64,000 nucleotides of DNA from DASRIA01 sp963724065 (GTDB lineage: Bacteria; Actinomycetota; Thermoleophilia; Solirubrobacterales; JBBDJG01). This document shows positions 26,723 to 36,223 of this stretch, in pieces (the stretch's first letter is position 1; every line of letters begins with the position of its first letter). A program made the translations under genes and the position numbers. The notes beneath the pieces were generated by a model that worked only from the letters and a program-made list of their open reading frames with translations, was not told where the DNA came from and searched no databases. The stretch lies in contig CAVRTB010000002.1 in NCBI GenBank assembly GCA_963724065.1, positions 1 to 64,000 of the forward strand, given 5' to 3'.

Positions 26723-26732
26723 CGGCCTACGC

Positions 26733-26806
<74 letters not shown>

Positions 26807-26816
26807 CCTAGAGAAA

Positions 26817-26840
26817 GGCCCGCTACGGCGGGCCTTTTTT
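26817..26840 (+). terminator. Rho-independent terminator after tRNA-fMet
   Basis: GGCCCGC (26817-26823), a TACG loop, GCGGGCC (26828-26834), then six T (26835-26840). It starts 10 nt after the tRNA and is one of the few textbook terminators in the window. Confidence 0.92.
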
Positions 26841-26870
26841 CTGCGGCCAGCGGCGGAGCGCGACACCGCG

Positions 26871-26987
26871 ATGCGGGGGTTCGCCGCGTCGAACGAGATC
26901 ATCGACCCCGAGACAGGCGGGCCATGGCGCCCCGACACGCTGCCCGTGATCTACGACCCCGAGGGCGACGAGGACTCCTCGGCGTGA
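26871..26987 (+). CDS. Possible 38-residue protein or C-terminal gene remnant
   Basis: Starting at ATG 26871, an acidic, Pro-rich 38-residue frame ends EDSSA at TGA 26985-26987. It contains NEIIDPETGGPWRPDTLPVI. No ribosome site precedes it. It overlaps the 3' end of the gene on the other strand. The composition resembles a protein tail more than a whole small protein, so it may be a remnant. Confidence 0.25.
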   Translation: MRGFAASNEIIDPETGGPWRPDTLPVIYDPEGDEDSSA

Positions 26988-27406
26988 GCGTCTTGCTCCG
27001 ACAGCCCCACGGCTTCGAGGGCCTGGGTCGGGTCCATGTAGACGTGCCAAGCGGCGACCCGTCCGCCGCGCAGTGTCCAAACGTGCCCGGCCCTCACGTT
27101 GACCTCGACGCCGCTGTGCCTGCCATACCCGCGTGCCTCAACGATGGCCACGACGTGATCGCCGCCGGCGATTAGCCGTATGGGGACGAAGTGGAGGTCC
27201 CGGAACGTTTCGAACACCTCCTGCGCGCTGCGCGCCAAGCCGTCGTAACCGTGGAACGTCCCCTCGGTCCCGAGGAAGGATGCGCTCTGCCGGAGCTCGA
27301 CGGCTGGATCGAAGAACTGGACGATCCCCGGATCGGACACGCGTTCCGGCCGGGCCAGAAACTCGTCGTAGAGCCGAGTGATCGTGTCCACGTTCTCCTG
27401 CGACAT
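26951..27406 (-). CDS. NTF2-like / SnoaL-type protein (third)
   Basis: This is 151 residues from ATG 27406. It begins MSQENVDTITRLYDEFLARPE, a very common opening for SnoaL-like proteins of soil actinobacteria. The signature GYDGLARSAQEVFETFRDLHF and the C-terminal GHVWTLRGGRVAAWHVYMDPTQALEAVGL complete the fold. It is unlinked to the pair at 25312-26162 and on the opposite strand. Ligand and reaction unknown. Confidence 0.8.
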   Translation of the reverse strand: MSQENVDTITRLYDEFLARPERVSDPGIVQFFDPAVELRQSASFLGTEGTFHGYDGLARSAQEVFETFRDLHFVPIRLIAGGDHVVAIVEARGYGRHSGVEVNVRAGHVWTLRGGRVAAWHVYMDPTQALEAVGLSEQDAHAEESSSPSGS

Positions 27407-27569
27407 CGTGTTGCAGTATCCCGCAGACGTAGGAGTCACCGGACTGATCCATGCTGGCCGTCGTCCTCCCCGTCGCAGGCACAGCGACGGAAGTGGGAGC
27501 GGACAGCCCAGCTTGATCCGTCGTAATCTGGCGGCGCTTCACGCACCCTCGACCAGCTAGGAGCCCGGT

Positions 27570-28313
27570 ATGCCAACCCCGTCGCGAGAGCAGCAACAGC
27601 GCGCACGCATCTTCGGCGTGTTGTTCGGCCTGACGTTCGTCACCTCGATCGCAGGGCTGCTCCTCTACGACCCGGTCCTCAACGACGCCGACTACATCCT
27701 TGGTGACGGCGCCGCCACGCGCGTCCAATTGGGTGCACTCTGCGAGATCTTCCTTGCGATCACCAACATCGGCACCGCGGTCGTGCTGTGGCCGATCGTC
27801 AAGCGGCAGAGCGAGACGCTTGCGCTCAGCTACGTCGCCAGTCGCGTCGTCGAGTCCGTTGTGATCGTCGTCGGCCTGATCAGCCTGCTGTCGGTCGTGA
27901 CGTTGCGGGAGGACTTCGCGGGAGCCGGAGCGGATGCCGGCTCACTTACGGTCGCCGGGGCGTCGCTCGTCGCGATCCACGACTGGACGTTCCTGCTCGG
28001 GCCCGGCTTCTGCGTCGGTGTGAATGGGCTGCTGCTCGGCTACCTCTTCTACCGATCGGGCCTCGTGCCGCGGCAGATAGCGATTCTCGGCCTCGTCGGC
28101 GGTCCCCTGATCTTCGCTTCGGCGATCGCCGTGCTGTTCGGCGCCTACGAGCAAGACGGTGCGCACTTCCTCCTGGCGATCCCGGAGATCGCCTTCGAGG
28201 TGTCGCTCACCATCTACCTCATCGTCAGGGGCTTCAGGCCGTCCCCGATCCTCGACGACGCCCGGTATGCCGGAGTGGGCGAGGGCTCCACGAGCGCGCC
28301 CCAACTGCGGTGA
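27570..28313 (+). CDS. DUF4386 family membrane protein
   Basis: This is a 247-residue protein with about six membrane helices. It begins with the family-like RIFGVLFGLTFVTSIAGLLLYDPVL, then LGALCEIFLAITNIGTAVVLWPIVKRQSETLALSYVASRVVES, the most conserved part of DUF4386. The function of the family is unknown. The gene is single. The second copy of the 55-bp repeat begins two bases after its stop codon, so its transcript probably ends in that hairpin. Confidence 0.82.
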   Translation: MPTPSREQQQRARIFGVLFGLTFVTSIAGLLLYDPVLNDADYILGDGAATRVQLGALCEIFLAITNIGTAVVLWPIVKRQSETLALSYVASRVVESVVIVVGLISLLSVVTLREDFAGAGADAGSLTVAGASLVAIHDWTFLLGPGFCVGVNGLLLGYLFYRSGLVPRQIAILGLVGGPLIFASAIAVLFGAYEQDGAHFLLAIPEIAFEVSLTIYLIVRGFRPSPILDDARYAGVGEGSTSAPQLR

Positions 28314-28314
28314 T

Positions 28315-28369
28315 CTCCCCACCGAACGTCCCGGACTGTGTGCTCTGGGCGGTATCGCGGGACGTTCGG
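28315..28369. repeat. 55-bp palindromic repeat R1, copy 2
   Basis: Arms CCGAACGTCCCG (28322-28333) and CGGGACGTTCGG (28358-28369) are identical to those of copy 1 at 1459-1513, with the same 24-nt loop length. The overlapping second hairpin is conserved in shape but not sequence: GGCCA (28368-28372) pairs with TGGCC (28380-28384). It lies in the 84 bp between the stops of two convergent genes. Confidence 0.85.
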
Positions 28370-28397
28370 CCACGAACTCTGGCCAGCGCCGCAACCG

Positions 28398-31349
28398 CTA
28401 GGGAACGAACACGCCCTGCCGGGCAAACGGCGCGTTGCCGGCACCCGTCGACGCGAGGCCATCGGCTCCGCCGTCCATGACGACCGCCTGTCCGAGCCCC
28501 CAGACCGCGCGCTTTCCCTCCTGGATCGTGTTCGGCACGAGCGCGTCGGCGGTGGTCGTCGTTGAGCACGTGGATCCGACGGTCGCGTCGGCGGTCGCGC
28601 TGCACGGCACGGTGAAGGCGTATCTGAAGTCCTCGACCGTGCCCGGCTCGGTGCCGGTCCCGTTGGCGCGGTCGGTGATCCGCACCACCGCGCCGGCTTC
28701 CAGTTCACCCTCGTAGTCCGAGAGGTCGCTCTTCCGGCGGACGTCGGTGAGCTGGAAGGAGAGCGTGACGTCGGATTCGTCCGTGGACGTGGACGGGTCG
28801 CCGGTGATCACGCCGGCCCGCAGCGATCCGCTCGACTTCGCCGGCGCCCCGTTCGCGTCGGGCGCGCCGACGGTGAGCTGCTGGGAGCTCTGGGACGGCG
28901 CGCTGCAGGAAGGAACTACGAGGGCTGGGCCGTGCGTGCGGTTCGGATCGGTGCACTCGGTGAAGGCGGGTACGAGTGGGACGAGGAGGGGCGTCGCGCC
29001 CTTCGGGCGCGGGTAGCCGTCGAGGACGGAAGTGTCGTTTTCGAACGGCACGTAGTCGCGACACGGCTCGCCGCGCAGGCCCGGACACGGCGGGAGCTGA
29101 TCCGGCACGTCGACGCCGGGCACGATCGGGAGGGCAAGGCGGGAGGGCATCCCGCTTCCGTAGCCGATCTCGACCTCCGCCGTGCCGGCGGGCTCGGTCT
29201 CGCTGAACGACCAGATCGGCTGGTCACCGTTGGGCGCCGAGACCCTGACGCGGATGCGCGAGCCTGCACGATAGGCGTGCCCCTCGTAATAGAGCGGCAC
29301 CGTGACCGGCACGAACTGGTCGGAGGGCATCGGCGCGACGTCCGCCTCGCGCAGGCTGAGAACCGGCTCGAGCTCCGTGCTCTTGGCCTCGTCGAGCGCT
29401 CGCGCCTCGGCGCGCACCCAGCCGTTCTGCACGAAGGTCTCCTTGCCGTCGGGCCGGACCTCGCTGATCGTCACCTGAAGGTCGACGTTGGGCGCGGAGG
29501 ACCGCACCCAGAGGTCCACCCGCCCGGCGCCGAACACGGTCGTGTCCGCGCTCAGCGGCTGAGTCGCGTAGGCGACGGCGTGCCGAGCCGGGTCCTGCGA
29601 CCACTGGTAGTTGGGCGTCGCGGTCCAGAGTCCGCCGTCGCCCGCGCCGGTGTCGCCGGTGAAGTCGTTCAGTGGCCGCGCGTGCGCGTCCCAGGTGAAC
29701 GCGTCGGCGCGGGCACCGCCGGCGGCCGCATCGGCGAGCAGGCCACCGGGCGCCAGATACCAGGAGCGAGCGGTGGTGCCAGGCACCGGGTAGGCAGCGA
29801 ACGAGTGCTCGAATGACGGGTAGGGCCAGCCGGGATTGCTCGAGTTGCCCGCGCCGTTGTCGAACAGGACGCGGATCGGGAGCTGTGCCTCGAACGCCGC
29901 CTTGGCGAGATCGTAGGTCGGCATTGCCTGGATCGGGTCCGGCGGCAACGTCATGAGCGGCGGCGCCCCTCCCGGCCCGTCGATTCCGAAGATCGCCTGG
30001 AATGCGGCCGGCGCGGTGGCCTGGATGAAGGCCGTTTGGGCGATCGGCGGCGCCTGCCGGCCGACGTAGATGTTGAAGAAGTCGTAGAGGCGGTTGTAGA
30101 TCTCGGGACTGAGCGAGTCGACGTGCGTGCCGTTCGTGAACGTGAACCACTTCTTGTCCGTCCCGGTCATGCGCTTCGCGAGCGTCGGGCAGTGGCCGCC
30201 CGTCTGCTCGTCGGTCCACTGGCAGGCCATGAAGACGGGGACGTCGATCTTGTCGACGAACGTGAGCGGGGAGAGCGGGTCGGCGACCTCCGGCACGTAA
30301 TGGTCGTTCTCGCGGATCTTCGACTCGAGGTCGGCCGCCTCGGGGTGCAAGACCTGATTTTCCCCACAGGTCGTATCGCCGTTCGCGATGCGCTCGACGG
30401 CCCAGGACTGGGCGCCGTTGTTGGGATTGGCGGGGTCGGCCGGCCGCGCCTCACGGATCCGCTCCTGCGCCCACGCGTAGGCGAATCCCGTGTTGAGCAT
30501 GCCGCCCGGATAGAGCGTCGTCTGCACCTGGTCGAGCACGGATAGGGGCGCGATCGCGGCCAGGCTCGGCGGGCGGGTCTGGGCCGTGAAGAGCTGGCTG
30601 ATGCCGCCGTACGAGATGCCCATCATCCCGACCTTGTTGTGGGCGACCCACGGCTGCCGGGCGACCGTCTCGACCACGTCGTAGCCGTCGATGTTCTGGA
30701 GCGTCTCGAAGAAGTCGTAGGCGCCTCCGGAGCAGCCGGTGCCGCGCATGTTGACGTCGACGACCGTGAACCCCATCAAGTTGGCGAGCGTGGCGATCCC
30801 GCTCTGCGGGCCCTCCGGCCTCGCGTAGCCGTAGCCGGAGTACTCGATCAGGGTCGGGGCCGGAACGCTGTTGCCGGCCGGGTTGGGCGGAAGATCGACG
30901 CCCCCGACGTTCGACACGTCGCTCGGCGGATGCACCGAGTAGGCAAGCTTGGTGCCGTCGCGGGTGGTCATGTAGCCGTACCCGTCGGAGGGGATGCTCT
31001 GGTCGTAGACGTCCGTCGAGGGCGGCGCCGACTGCGTCGTCAACACCGTCAAGGGATCGGACGTCTCGCCGCTGGAGTCGAGGCGAACGCGGTAGCCGCT
31101 CGCCGGCTCGACGTCGCGGAACAGCGACCCGCCGAGCTGGTTGGCATTCCTCGTGGCGACCACGCCGCCGCCGGAGTCGAGCAGGGAGATCCCCGCGCCC
31201 GCGGGCAGGTCGGTGACGTACACCTGCTCGACACTGCCGCGCGCGTTGAAGGTCGCAGCGCCGGCGCTGCTCGCGAACACCAGCGCGAGCGCAGCTCCCG
31301 CTAGGAAAAGAGAAACACAGCGTGGGACCAGACGTGCTGGTGCGGACAT
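28398..31349 (-). CDS. Secreted CocE/NonD-type X-Pro dipeptidyl-peptidase/esterase with shared C-terminal module
   Basis: This is 983 residues. A signal peptide of about 31 residues (ending SSAGAA) is followed by a short N-terminal domain. The S15 alpha/beta-hydrolase comes next, with the nucleophile Ser246 in GISYGG, CQWTDEQTGG in the lid/Asp region, and the His in FTNGTHVDS. The jelly-roll C-terminal domain (VFGAGRVDLWVRSSAPNVDLQVTISEVRPDG) completes the family. Residues 779-983 are extra and closely match the end of the copper-monooxygenase-like protein at 3906-5687. It probably cleaves Pro-containing peptides or esters outside the cell. It is a single gene, divergent from arsR. Confidence 0.85.
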   Translation of the reverse strand: MSAPARLVPRCVSLFLAGAALALVFASSAGAATFNARGSVEQVYVTDLPAGAGISLLDSGGGVVATRNANQLGGSLFRDVEPASGYRVRLDSSGETSDPLTVLTTQSAPPSTDVYDQSIPSDGYGYMTTRDGTKLAYSVHPPSDVSNVGGVDLPPNPAGNSVPAPTLIEYSGYGYARPEGPQSGIATLANLMGFTVVDVNMRGTGCSGGAYDFFETLQNIDGYDVVETVARQPWVAHNKVGMMGISYGGISQLFTAQTRPPSLAAIAPLSVLDQVQTTLYPGGMLNTGFAYAWAQERIREARPADPANPNNGAQSWAVERIANGDTTCGENQVLHPEAADLESKIRENDHYVPEVADPLSPLTFVDKIDVPVFMACQWTDEQTGGHCPTLAKRMTGTDKKWFTFTNGTHVDSLSPEIYNRLYDFFNIYVGRQAPPIAQTAFIQATAPAAFQAIFGIDGPGGAPPLMTLPPDPIQAMPTYDLAKAAFEAQLPIRVLFDNGAGNSSNPGWPYPSFEHSFAAYPVPGTTARSWYLAPGGLLADAAAGGARADAFTWDAHARPLNDFTGDTGAGDGGLWTATPNYQWSQDPARHAVAYATQPLSADTTVFGAGRVDLWVRSSAPNVDLQVTISEVRPDGKETFVQNGWVRAEARALDEAKSTELEPVLSLREADVAPMPSDQFVPVTVPLYYEGHAYRAGSRIRVRVSAPNGDQPIWSFSETEPAGTAEVEIGYGSGMPSRLALPIVPGVDVPDQLPPCPGLRGEPCRDYVPFENDTSVLDGYPRPKGATPLLVPLVPAFTECTDPNRTHGPALVVPSCSAPSQSSQQLTVGAPDANGAPAKSSGSLRAGVITGDPSTSTDESDVTLSFQLTDVRRKSDLSDYEGELEAGAVVRITDRANGTGTEPGTVEDFRYAFTVPCSATADATVGSTCSTTTTADALVPNTIQEGKRAVWGLGQAVVMDGGADGLASTGAGNAPFARQGVFVP

Positions 31350-31513
31350 CGACCCCTCCCCGGGTGGAAGCCTCTCGTAGCGCAGGCAGTCTAACCACGA
31401 CGCGGCCGCTTACAAAATCGACCCTCGAGTACGAAGGCGCTCGGCACTGCTGCTCTCACGGCGGGTGATGGCCCTCAACAAATATACAATCCCACAGTGG
31501 TAGAGTGGAAGAC

Positions 31514-31855
31514 ATGGACCCAACCCCTCCCCTGCCCGACCCCCTCGTGGAGCTCATTGCGCAGCGCTTCCGGGTGATCGGCGAACCGATGCGCATCAAA
31601 CTCTTGGACCACCTGCGCAACGGTTCCGCCACCGTCGGCGAGCTCGTCGAGGCGTTGGGCGCTTCACAACAGAATGTCTCCAAGCATCTCGGAGTCCTCC
31701 ACCAGGCCGGCATCATCAGCCGCGCGAAGGAGGGCACGAGCGTCCGCTACGCGATCGCCGACGACACCGTGTTTGCGCTGTGCGAGCAAGTGTGCGGTGG
31801 CCTTCGCGATCAGCTCGCCGAGCTCGATTCGATCTTGAGCGGACGTGCGGTGTGA
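31514..31855 (+). CDS. ArsR family winged-helix regulator
   Basis: This is 113 residues from ATG 31514 (a GTG at 31505 is an alternative). RFRVIGEPMRIKLLDHLRNGSATVGELVEALGASQQNVSKHLGVLHQAGII is a textbook ArsR helix-turn-helix. The alpha-3 ELCVCDL metal site of ArsR/SmtB is absent (the site reads TVGELVEAL), but LCEQVC in the C-terminal helix could sense thiol or metal. TATACA (31483-31488) may be its -10. It lies 43 bp before the MMPL gene and probably controls it. Confidence 0.87.
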   Translation: MDPTPPLPDPLVELIAQRFRVIGEPMRIKLLDHLRNGSATVGELVEALGASQQNVSKHLGVLHQAGIISRAKEGTSVRYAIADDTVFALCEQVCGGLRDQLAELDSILSGRAV

Positions 31856-31898
31856 CGCACGCATTCGGGCTGCGCCCGGCGACCCAAAGGGATGTGCG

Positions 31899-34001
31899 AT
31901 GAACCCGGTCGGACCGATCGGCCGCCTGGGCCGTTACACCGCCACCCACTTCCGTGTCGTTGCGATCGCGTGGGCGCTGCTCGCCGTATCGCTCGGTCTC
32001 CTCGCCCCGAAAGTCGAGCACGCGCTGTCGGGCGCCGGATGGGAGGCGACGGGGTCCGAGTCCGTCCAGGCCCGTGAGCTGATCGACCGCGACTTCCAGG
32101 GGCTGTCCTCCAGCGCGCTCCAGGTGGTCGTGCACTCCCCGACGAAAACGGTCTCTGACCCCGCCTTCCAGCAAACGATCACGTCGGCGCAACGCACGCT
32201 CGAGGCTGATCGGCGGGTCGCGAGCGTGGTGGCTCCGCGCGCCGGTCAGTCCATCTCCCGTGACGGCCACACCGCCGTCATCCAAGCCGGCGCGGCCGAC
32301 AACCCGAACGAGATGGTCCGCGCTGCCGACGACCTCAAGACCGAGCTGAAGAGCGCCGACGGCGTGCAGGTCTCGCTGACCGGCGCGTCGGGGATGTGGT
32401 CGGACTTCAACGAGGCAAACCGCTCGGCGATGCTCAAGAGCGAGGTCATCTCCTGGCCGGTGACGATGATCATTCTCGTGCTGGCCTTCGGGTCGCTGGT
32501 CGCCGCCGGGCTGCCGCTGATGCTGACCATCCTGGGCCTCGTGGCCTCAGCCGGGTCGCTGTACCTCGGCACCCAGCTGCTCGACATCTCGATCTGGGCG
32601 ATGAACTTCGCGCTGATGTTCGCGCTCGCACTCGGCATCGATTACGCGCTGTTCATCGTGATGCGCTTCCGCGGAGCTTTCTTCGGCTCGGAGCTGTCGG
32701 CCGAGGAGGCGGTCGCCGAGACGATGGACACAGCCGGCAAGGCCGTGCTGTTCTCCGGTCTGACGGTGCTGATCTCGCTGACCGCGGTGATGCTCGTGCC
32801 GAGCCCGGCGTTTCGCTCGATGGCGCTGGGGATCATGCTCTCGGTGATCTTCATCTTGGCGGCGACGCTGACGCTGTTGCCCGCGGTGCTTGCCAAGCTC
32901 GGCCCGCGCGTGGACAAGGGGAGCCTGCCGTGGGCGCACTCCGGCGGGCCCCGCTCGCCGCGCTTCGCCGCGTGGGCTGAGCGACTGTGGAAGCGGCCGC
33001 TCGCCTATGGAGCGGTGGCCGTCATCGCGCTGATCGCCTTCGCGATCCCGGTGCTCAACCTGGAGACCGGCATGCCGTCGATCAAGGTGATCCCAGACGG
33101 GGACTCCTCGCGCACCGGTTACAACCAGGTGCAGCAGGCGTTCGGGACAGGTGCTCCCGGAGCCCTGCAGGTCGTCGCGCCCAACACTTCCGCCGAGCGC
33201 GTCACGGCCGTGGTCAAAGCCGACCCGGGTATTGCGCAGGTCCTACCGCCCCGGCCCGGTGATGGCGGGCGGAGCATGGTGCAAGCCATCCCCACGGGCG
33301 ACCCTTCCGGGAAGCCCATCGGCGCAACCGTCGACCGCCTGCGCAGCGACCTTCCCGCGGGCGCCCTGGTCGGCGGCGCCGTGGCTGAGAACCACGACCT
33401 CGAAGCCGCGCTGTCATCGAAGACGCCGCTCGTGATCGGGGTTGTGCTCGCGCTCGGCTTCCTGCTGCTGCTCGTCGCACTCCAGGCACCATTGCTCGCG
33501 GCCGCGGCCGTGCTGACCAACCTGCTGGCGACCGGCGCCGCCTTCGGGGTAGCCCGGCTGATCTTCCAGGAGGGCCACCTCTCCGGATTGCTGGGTTTCG
33601 AGTCCCAGGGGTTCCTCGACGCGTGGGCGCCGGTGTTCTTCTTCGCGATGGTCTTCGCGATCTCGATGGACTACTCGGTCTTCCTGCTGTCGTCCGCCAA
33701 GGAGCACTGGGACCGTACCCACGACGCCAAGGAGGCGATGGTCGGTGGCATCGCGCAATCCGGGCGTGTGGTCTTCGCCGCCGCGGCGGTGATGGTGGCC
33801 GTCTTCTTCACCTTTGCGCTGAGCGGACCGCTGCCGCCCAAGGAGATGGGCGTGATCCTCGGGATCGCCGTCTTGCTCGACGCCGCCCTCGTTCGACTGC
33901 TGCTGGTGCCCGTGCTGCTGCGCCTCATGGGCAAGTGGGCCTGGTGGCTGCCCGAGCCCTTGGACCGGATCCTGCCGGACGTCCGTTTCGGCCACGCCTG
34001 A
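31899..34001 (+). CDS. MMPL family (RND-type) membrane transporter
   Basis: This is 700 residues from ATG 31899, with AAGGGA upstream. The protein has twelve membrane helices in two halves, each with a large extracytoplasmic loop (about 45-190 and 390-520). GIDYALFIVMRFRGAF and MDYSVFLLSSAKEHWDRT carry the GxDY/MDYS Asp-Tyr signatures of proton-driven MmpL/RND transport. Exported substrates in this family are usually lipids, siderophores or drugs. Context: ArsR regulator upstream and a two-helix membrane protein downstream suggest a small regulated export operon. Confidence 0.9.
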   Translation: MNPVGPIGRLGRYTATHFRVVAIAWALLAVSLGLLAPKVEHALSGAGWEATGSESVQARELIDRDFQGLSSSALQVVVHSPTKTVSDPAFQQTITSAQRTLEADRRVASVVAPRAGQSISRDGHTAVIQAGAADNPNEMVRAADDLKTELKSADGVQVSLTGASGMWSDFNEANRSAMLKSEVISWPVTMIILVLAFGSLVAAGLPLMLTILGLVASAGSLYLGTQLLDISIWAMNFALMFALALGIDYALFIVMRFRGAFFGSELSAEEAVAETMDTAGKAVLFSGLTVLISLTAVMLVPSPAFRSMALGIMLSVIFILAATLTLLPAVLAKLGPRVDKGSLPWAHSGGPRSPRFAAWAERLWKRPLAYGAVAVIALIAFAIPVLNLETGMPSIKVIPDGDSSRTGYNQVQQAFGTGAPGALQVVAPNTSAERVTAVVKADPGIAQVLPPRPGDGGRSMVQAIPTGDPSGKPIGATVDRLRSDLPAGALVGGAVAENHDLEAALSSKTPLVIGVVLALGFLLLLVALQAPLLAAAAVLTNLLATGAAFGVARLIFQEGHLSGLLGFESQGFLDAWAPVFFFAMVFAISMDYSVFLLSSAKEHWDRTHDAKEAMVGGIAQSGRVVFAAAAVMVAVFFTFALSGPLPPKEMGVILGIAVLLDAALVRLLLVPVLLRLMGKWAWWLPEPLDRILPDVRFGHA

Positions 34002-34182
34002 GGCGTTCCCCCGTCTCCCACCTGGGTACCGCTTGGCGCGTCGCCCGGTCGCGCGACTGCGTACTAGGCCGCACTCGAGGTTCGGAAAACCACGACGAAC
34101 TCGTGGGTGCCTACCGATGGCACAGCAAAGCACTCGCGTTTGACTTGTTCCCATAGACAGGTCCAACGAGCACCGGAGGAAC

Positions 34183-34863
34183 ATGACTACGATCCCGCCC
34201 GAAAGCACAGGCCGTACCAAGGCCAACCCAAGCACCGGTCTGATGAAGCGACTTCTCGAATGGGGCGGCTTCGCGGCCGGCACCGTTCTGATCGCTTTCG
34301 GAGTCGTCGCGATCATCATGGGCTTCGACGGCCGCACGACGGTCACCGACAATCTCGGCCAAGAGAAGATCACCGGCACGCCCGACATGACGCCCGCACT
34401 GACGCAGAAGGCCGTCAAGGACGCGGAGTTGACCGGCGTCGACATCCCGAGCTGCAGCGTCGCCGGCAAGTCGATCGATACCGGATCGAATGCCCGCTGC
34501 TTCGCTCAGTACTTGCGGATCCACGCGCTCGAGGCGAGCGGCGGCTACGTCTACTCCGAGATGGGCCGCTTCCAAGCGAAGCCCGACGCGCCGAAGGCCG
34601 AGCTCGCTGTGGGTGGCGGCACCGATAACGCGAAGTTCGCGCTCGCCGATGCCAAGACGAATGAACCCGTTGCGAACGGGGCGCGCAATCTCTGGGTGAC
34701 CGCAACCGGCCTGGGGACGGCGTTGAACGCCTCGTACATGGCCGAGCGGCTGAGCATCTTTGGGATCGTCGTCGGTATTGCGTTGCTGCTGAGCGGCATC
34801 GGCTTCCTCGTGCTCGCCTTCTCGGTGCTGCATCGGAAGCGGACGGAAGCGGCCTCTCGCTAG
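34183..34863 (+). CDS. Two-helix membrane protein of unknown function
   Basis: This is 226 residues after a good GGAGG. It has one hydrophobic helix near 28-48 (GGFAAGTVLIAFGVVAIIMG) and another near 190-215 (IFGIVVGIALLLSGIGFLVLAFSVL). The 140-residue domain between them is presumably outside the membrane and has two Cys (PSCSVAG and ARCFAQYL) that may form a disulfide. I do not recognise the family. The position after the MMPL gene and before a strong terminator suggests an accessory part of that transporter; a 181-bp gap leaves room for its own promoter. Confidence 0.65.
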   Translation: MTTIPPESTGRTKANPSTGLMKRLLEWGGFAAGTVLIAFGVVAIIMGFDGRTTVTDNLGQEKITGTPDMTPALTQKAVKDAELTGVDIPSCSVAGKSIDTGSNARCFAQYLRIHALEASGGYVYSEMGRFQAKPDAPKAELAVGGGTDNAKFALADAKTNEPVANGARNLWVTATGLGTALNASYMAERLSIFGIVVGIALLLSGIGFLVLAFSVLHRKRTEAASR

Positions 34864-34910
34864 GGGCACGCGAGCAAGGAATGAGGCCTGGTATGTGCCA
34901 GGCATGAACG

Positions 34911-34947
34911 AGAAGCCGCTCCCACCCGCGCAGGGGGAGCGGCTTCT
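34911..34947. terminator. Strong bidirectional hairpin terminator
   Basis: AGAAGCCGCTCCC (34911-34923) and GGGAGCGGCTTCT (34935-34947) pair perfectly over 13 bp with an 11-nt loop, followed on the + strand by TCTTTG. It separates the gene ending at 34863 from the convergent TetR gene ending at 34958. A smaller stem GCCTGG/CCAGGC (34886-34903) precedes it. Confidence 0.85.
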
Positions 34948-34957
34948 TCTTTGAGCC

Positions 34958-35593
34958 TCAGCCCAGTCCGCCCGGAAGACGATCGAGCCCGAGCACGCCG
35001 GCGGCCGCGCGGGCCGCGAGCAGCTCATCATGCGGCGCCTGTCCAGCGACCCCGATGACGGCGCCCTCCATTGCGCCGACGAGGGCGAGCGCTACGGTTC
35101 TGGCGGGCGGACCGGCGGGGATCGTCCCCGCTCTGCGCCCCGCGTTGATGAGACGGGCGCAGCGCTTCACCAGCGAGTCGGAGACCCGCTCGAGCAGACG
35201 CCCCACGGGATGATCCTGAGCGCTGAACTCGAGCCTCAGTGCGATCGCCACGCGGGCGACGTCGCGCCGGCAGAAAACGGCGTGACCGCGCGCCAGGGTG
35301 ATCAGCGCGAGAACTGGATCCGGCTCCTGTTCGATGAGCCGGCCGACCTCGCTTCTCCACGTCTCATCGACCCACTCGATCACGGCCAAGGCAAGGTCCT
35401 CCTTGTCCTTGAACTGGTGGTAGAGCGCGCCGCGCGTGTAACCGGCATCGCTTGCCACCTGCTCGAGGACGAGGTTGCCGTAGCCGTAGCGGGAGAGCCC
35501 TCTCGCGGCGGACTCGAGCAAGGCGCTACGCGTGCGTGCACTTCGCTGCGCCTGGGTTGGGCGGAGAGTGCCGCGATCGGTTCGTACAGCCAT
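34958..35593 (-). CDS. TetR family regulator
   Basis: This is 211 residues. The N-terminal HTH is TRSALLESAARGLSRYGYGNLVLEQVASDAGYTRGALYHQFKDKEDL, with the conserved GALYHQF recognition helix. The C-terminal ligand domain (about 75-200) has no recognisable ligand signature. Its start is only 24 bp from the divergent DUF2867 gene, so it probably represses itself and that gene. Leaderless or near-leaderless transcripts are implied by the short gap. Confidence 0.9.
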   Translation of the reverse strand: MAVRTDRGTLRPTQAQRSARTRSALLESAARGLSRYGYGNLVLEQVASDAGYTRGALYHQFKDKEDLALAVIEWVDETWRSEVGRLIEQEPDPVLALITLARGHAVFCRRDVARVAIALRLEFSAQDHPVGRLLERVSDSLVKRCARLINAGRRAGTIPAGPPARTVALALVGAMEGAVIGVAGQAPHDELLAARAAAGVLGLDRLPGGLG

Positions 35594-35617
35594 GTATGTA
35601 TGTTATCGTGCCTGGCA
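35594..35617. promoter_or_regulatory. 24-bp divergent promoter/operator between tetR and DUF2867 genes
   Basis: The gap reads TGTATGTATGTTATCGTGCC and four further bases. Overlapping direct TGTA units and a TATGTT that could be a -10 for the + gene are present. Both start codons are so close that at least one transcript must be leaderless or start within the other gene. Operator identity is inferred from position only. Confidence 0.45.
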
Positions 35618-36223
35618 ATGAGGCTCCCGAGCACCGCGCACACCTCCCGGCCCTGGCGGATCCACGATCTCACTGCCGATTTCCGGGTCGAGGACGTGTG
35701 GGCCCTGCCGACGCCGGGCGGCCCGGACGACTTCCCTCGGCTGGTGCAGATGGTGGCTTCGTCCGACCCGTCGCAACGTTCCCCCACCGCCGTCCGCACC
35801 CTCTTCGCGATCCGGTGGAAGCTCGGGGAGCTGCTCGGTTGGGACGACCAGGGCGGCGGTGTCGGCTCCCGGGCGCCAACGCTCCGCGACCGTTTGCCGG
35901 CGGATCTGCGCGACGGCCCCTCCGGTCCGGACTTCGACGCGCTCCCCTTCAGCCCGCTGTACTCGACCGACGACGAGTTCGCGGCGGAGATCGCGAACCG
36001 GACCATGCACGGGGTCATGCACCTGGCCTGGGTGCGAGACGAGACCGGCAACGGCTACCACGGCCAGATGACCGTCCTGGTGAAGCCCAACGGACTGCTC
36101 GGGACCGGCTACATGGCCGCGATCGCGCCGTTCCGGCACCGGATCGTGTACCCGCAGATGCTGCGGGAGATCGGGCGCAGGTGGCGGGCGGGCGCCGGCG
36201 CTCCGACAGCGGCGCGCGCGTAG
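35618..36223 (+). CDS. DUF2867 domain protein
   Basis: This is 201 residues from ATG 35618. The opening HTSRPWRIHDLTADFRVEDVWALPTPGG, followed by a long acidic middle and YHGQMTVLVKPNGLLGTGYMAAIAPFRHRIVYPQMLREIGRRW at the end, fits DUF2867, a family with a SRPBCC-like fold and no known activity. It is probably co-regulated with, and controlled by, the divergent TetR protein. Confidence 0.78.
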   Translation: MRLPSTAHTSRPWRIHDLTADFRVEDVWALPTPGGPDDFPRLVQMVASSDPSQRSPTAVRTLFAIRWKLGELLGWDDQGGGVGSRAPTLRDRLPADLRDGPSGPDFDALPFSPLYSTDDEFAAEIANRTMHGVMHLAWVRDETGNGYHGQMTVLVKPNGLLGTGYMAAIAPFRHRIVYPQMLREIGRRWRAGAGAPTAARA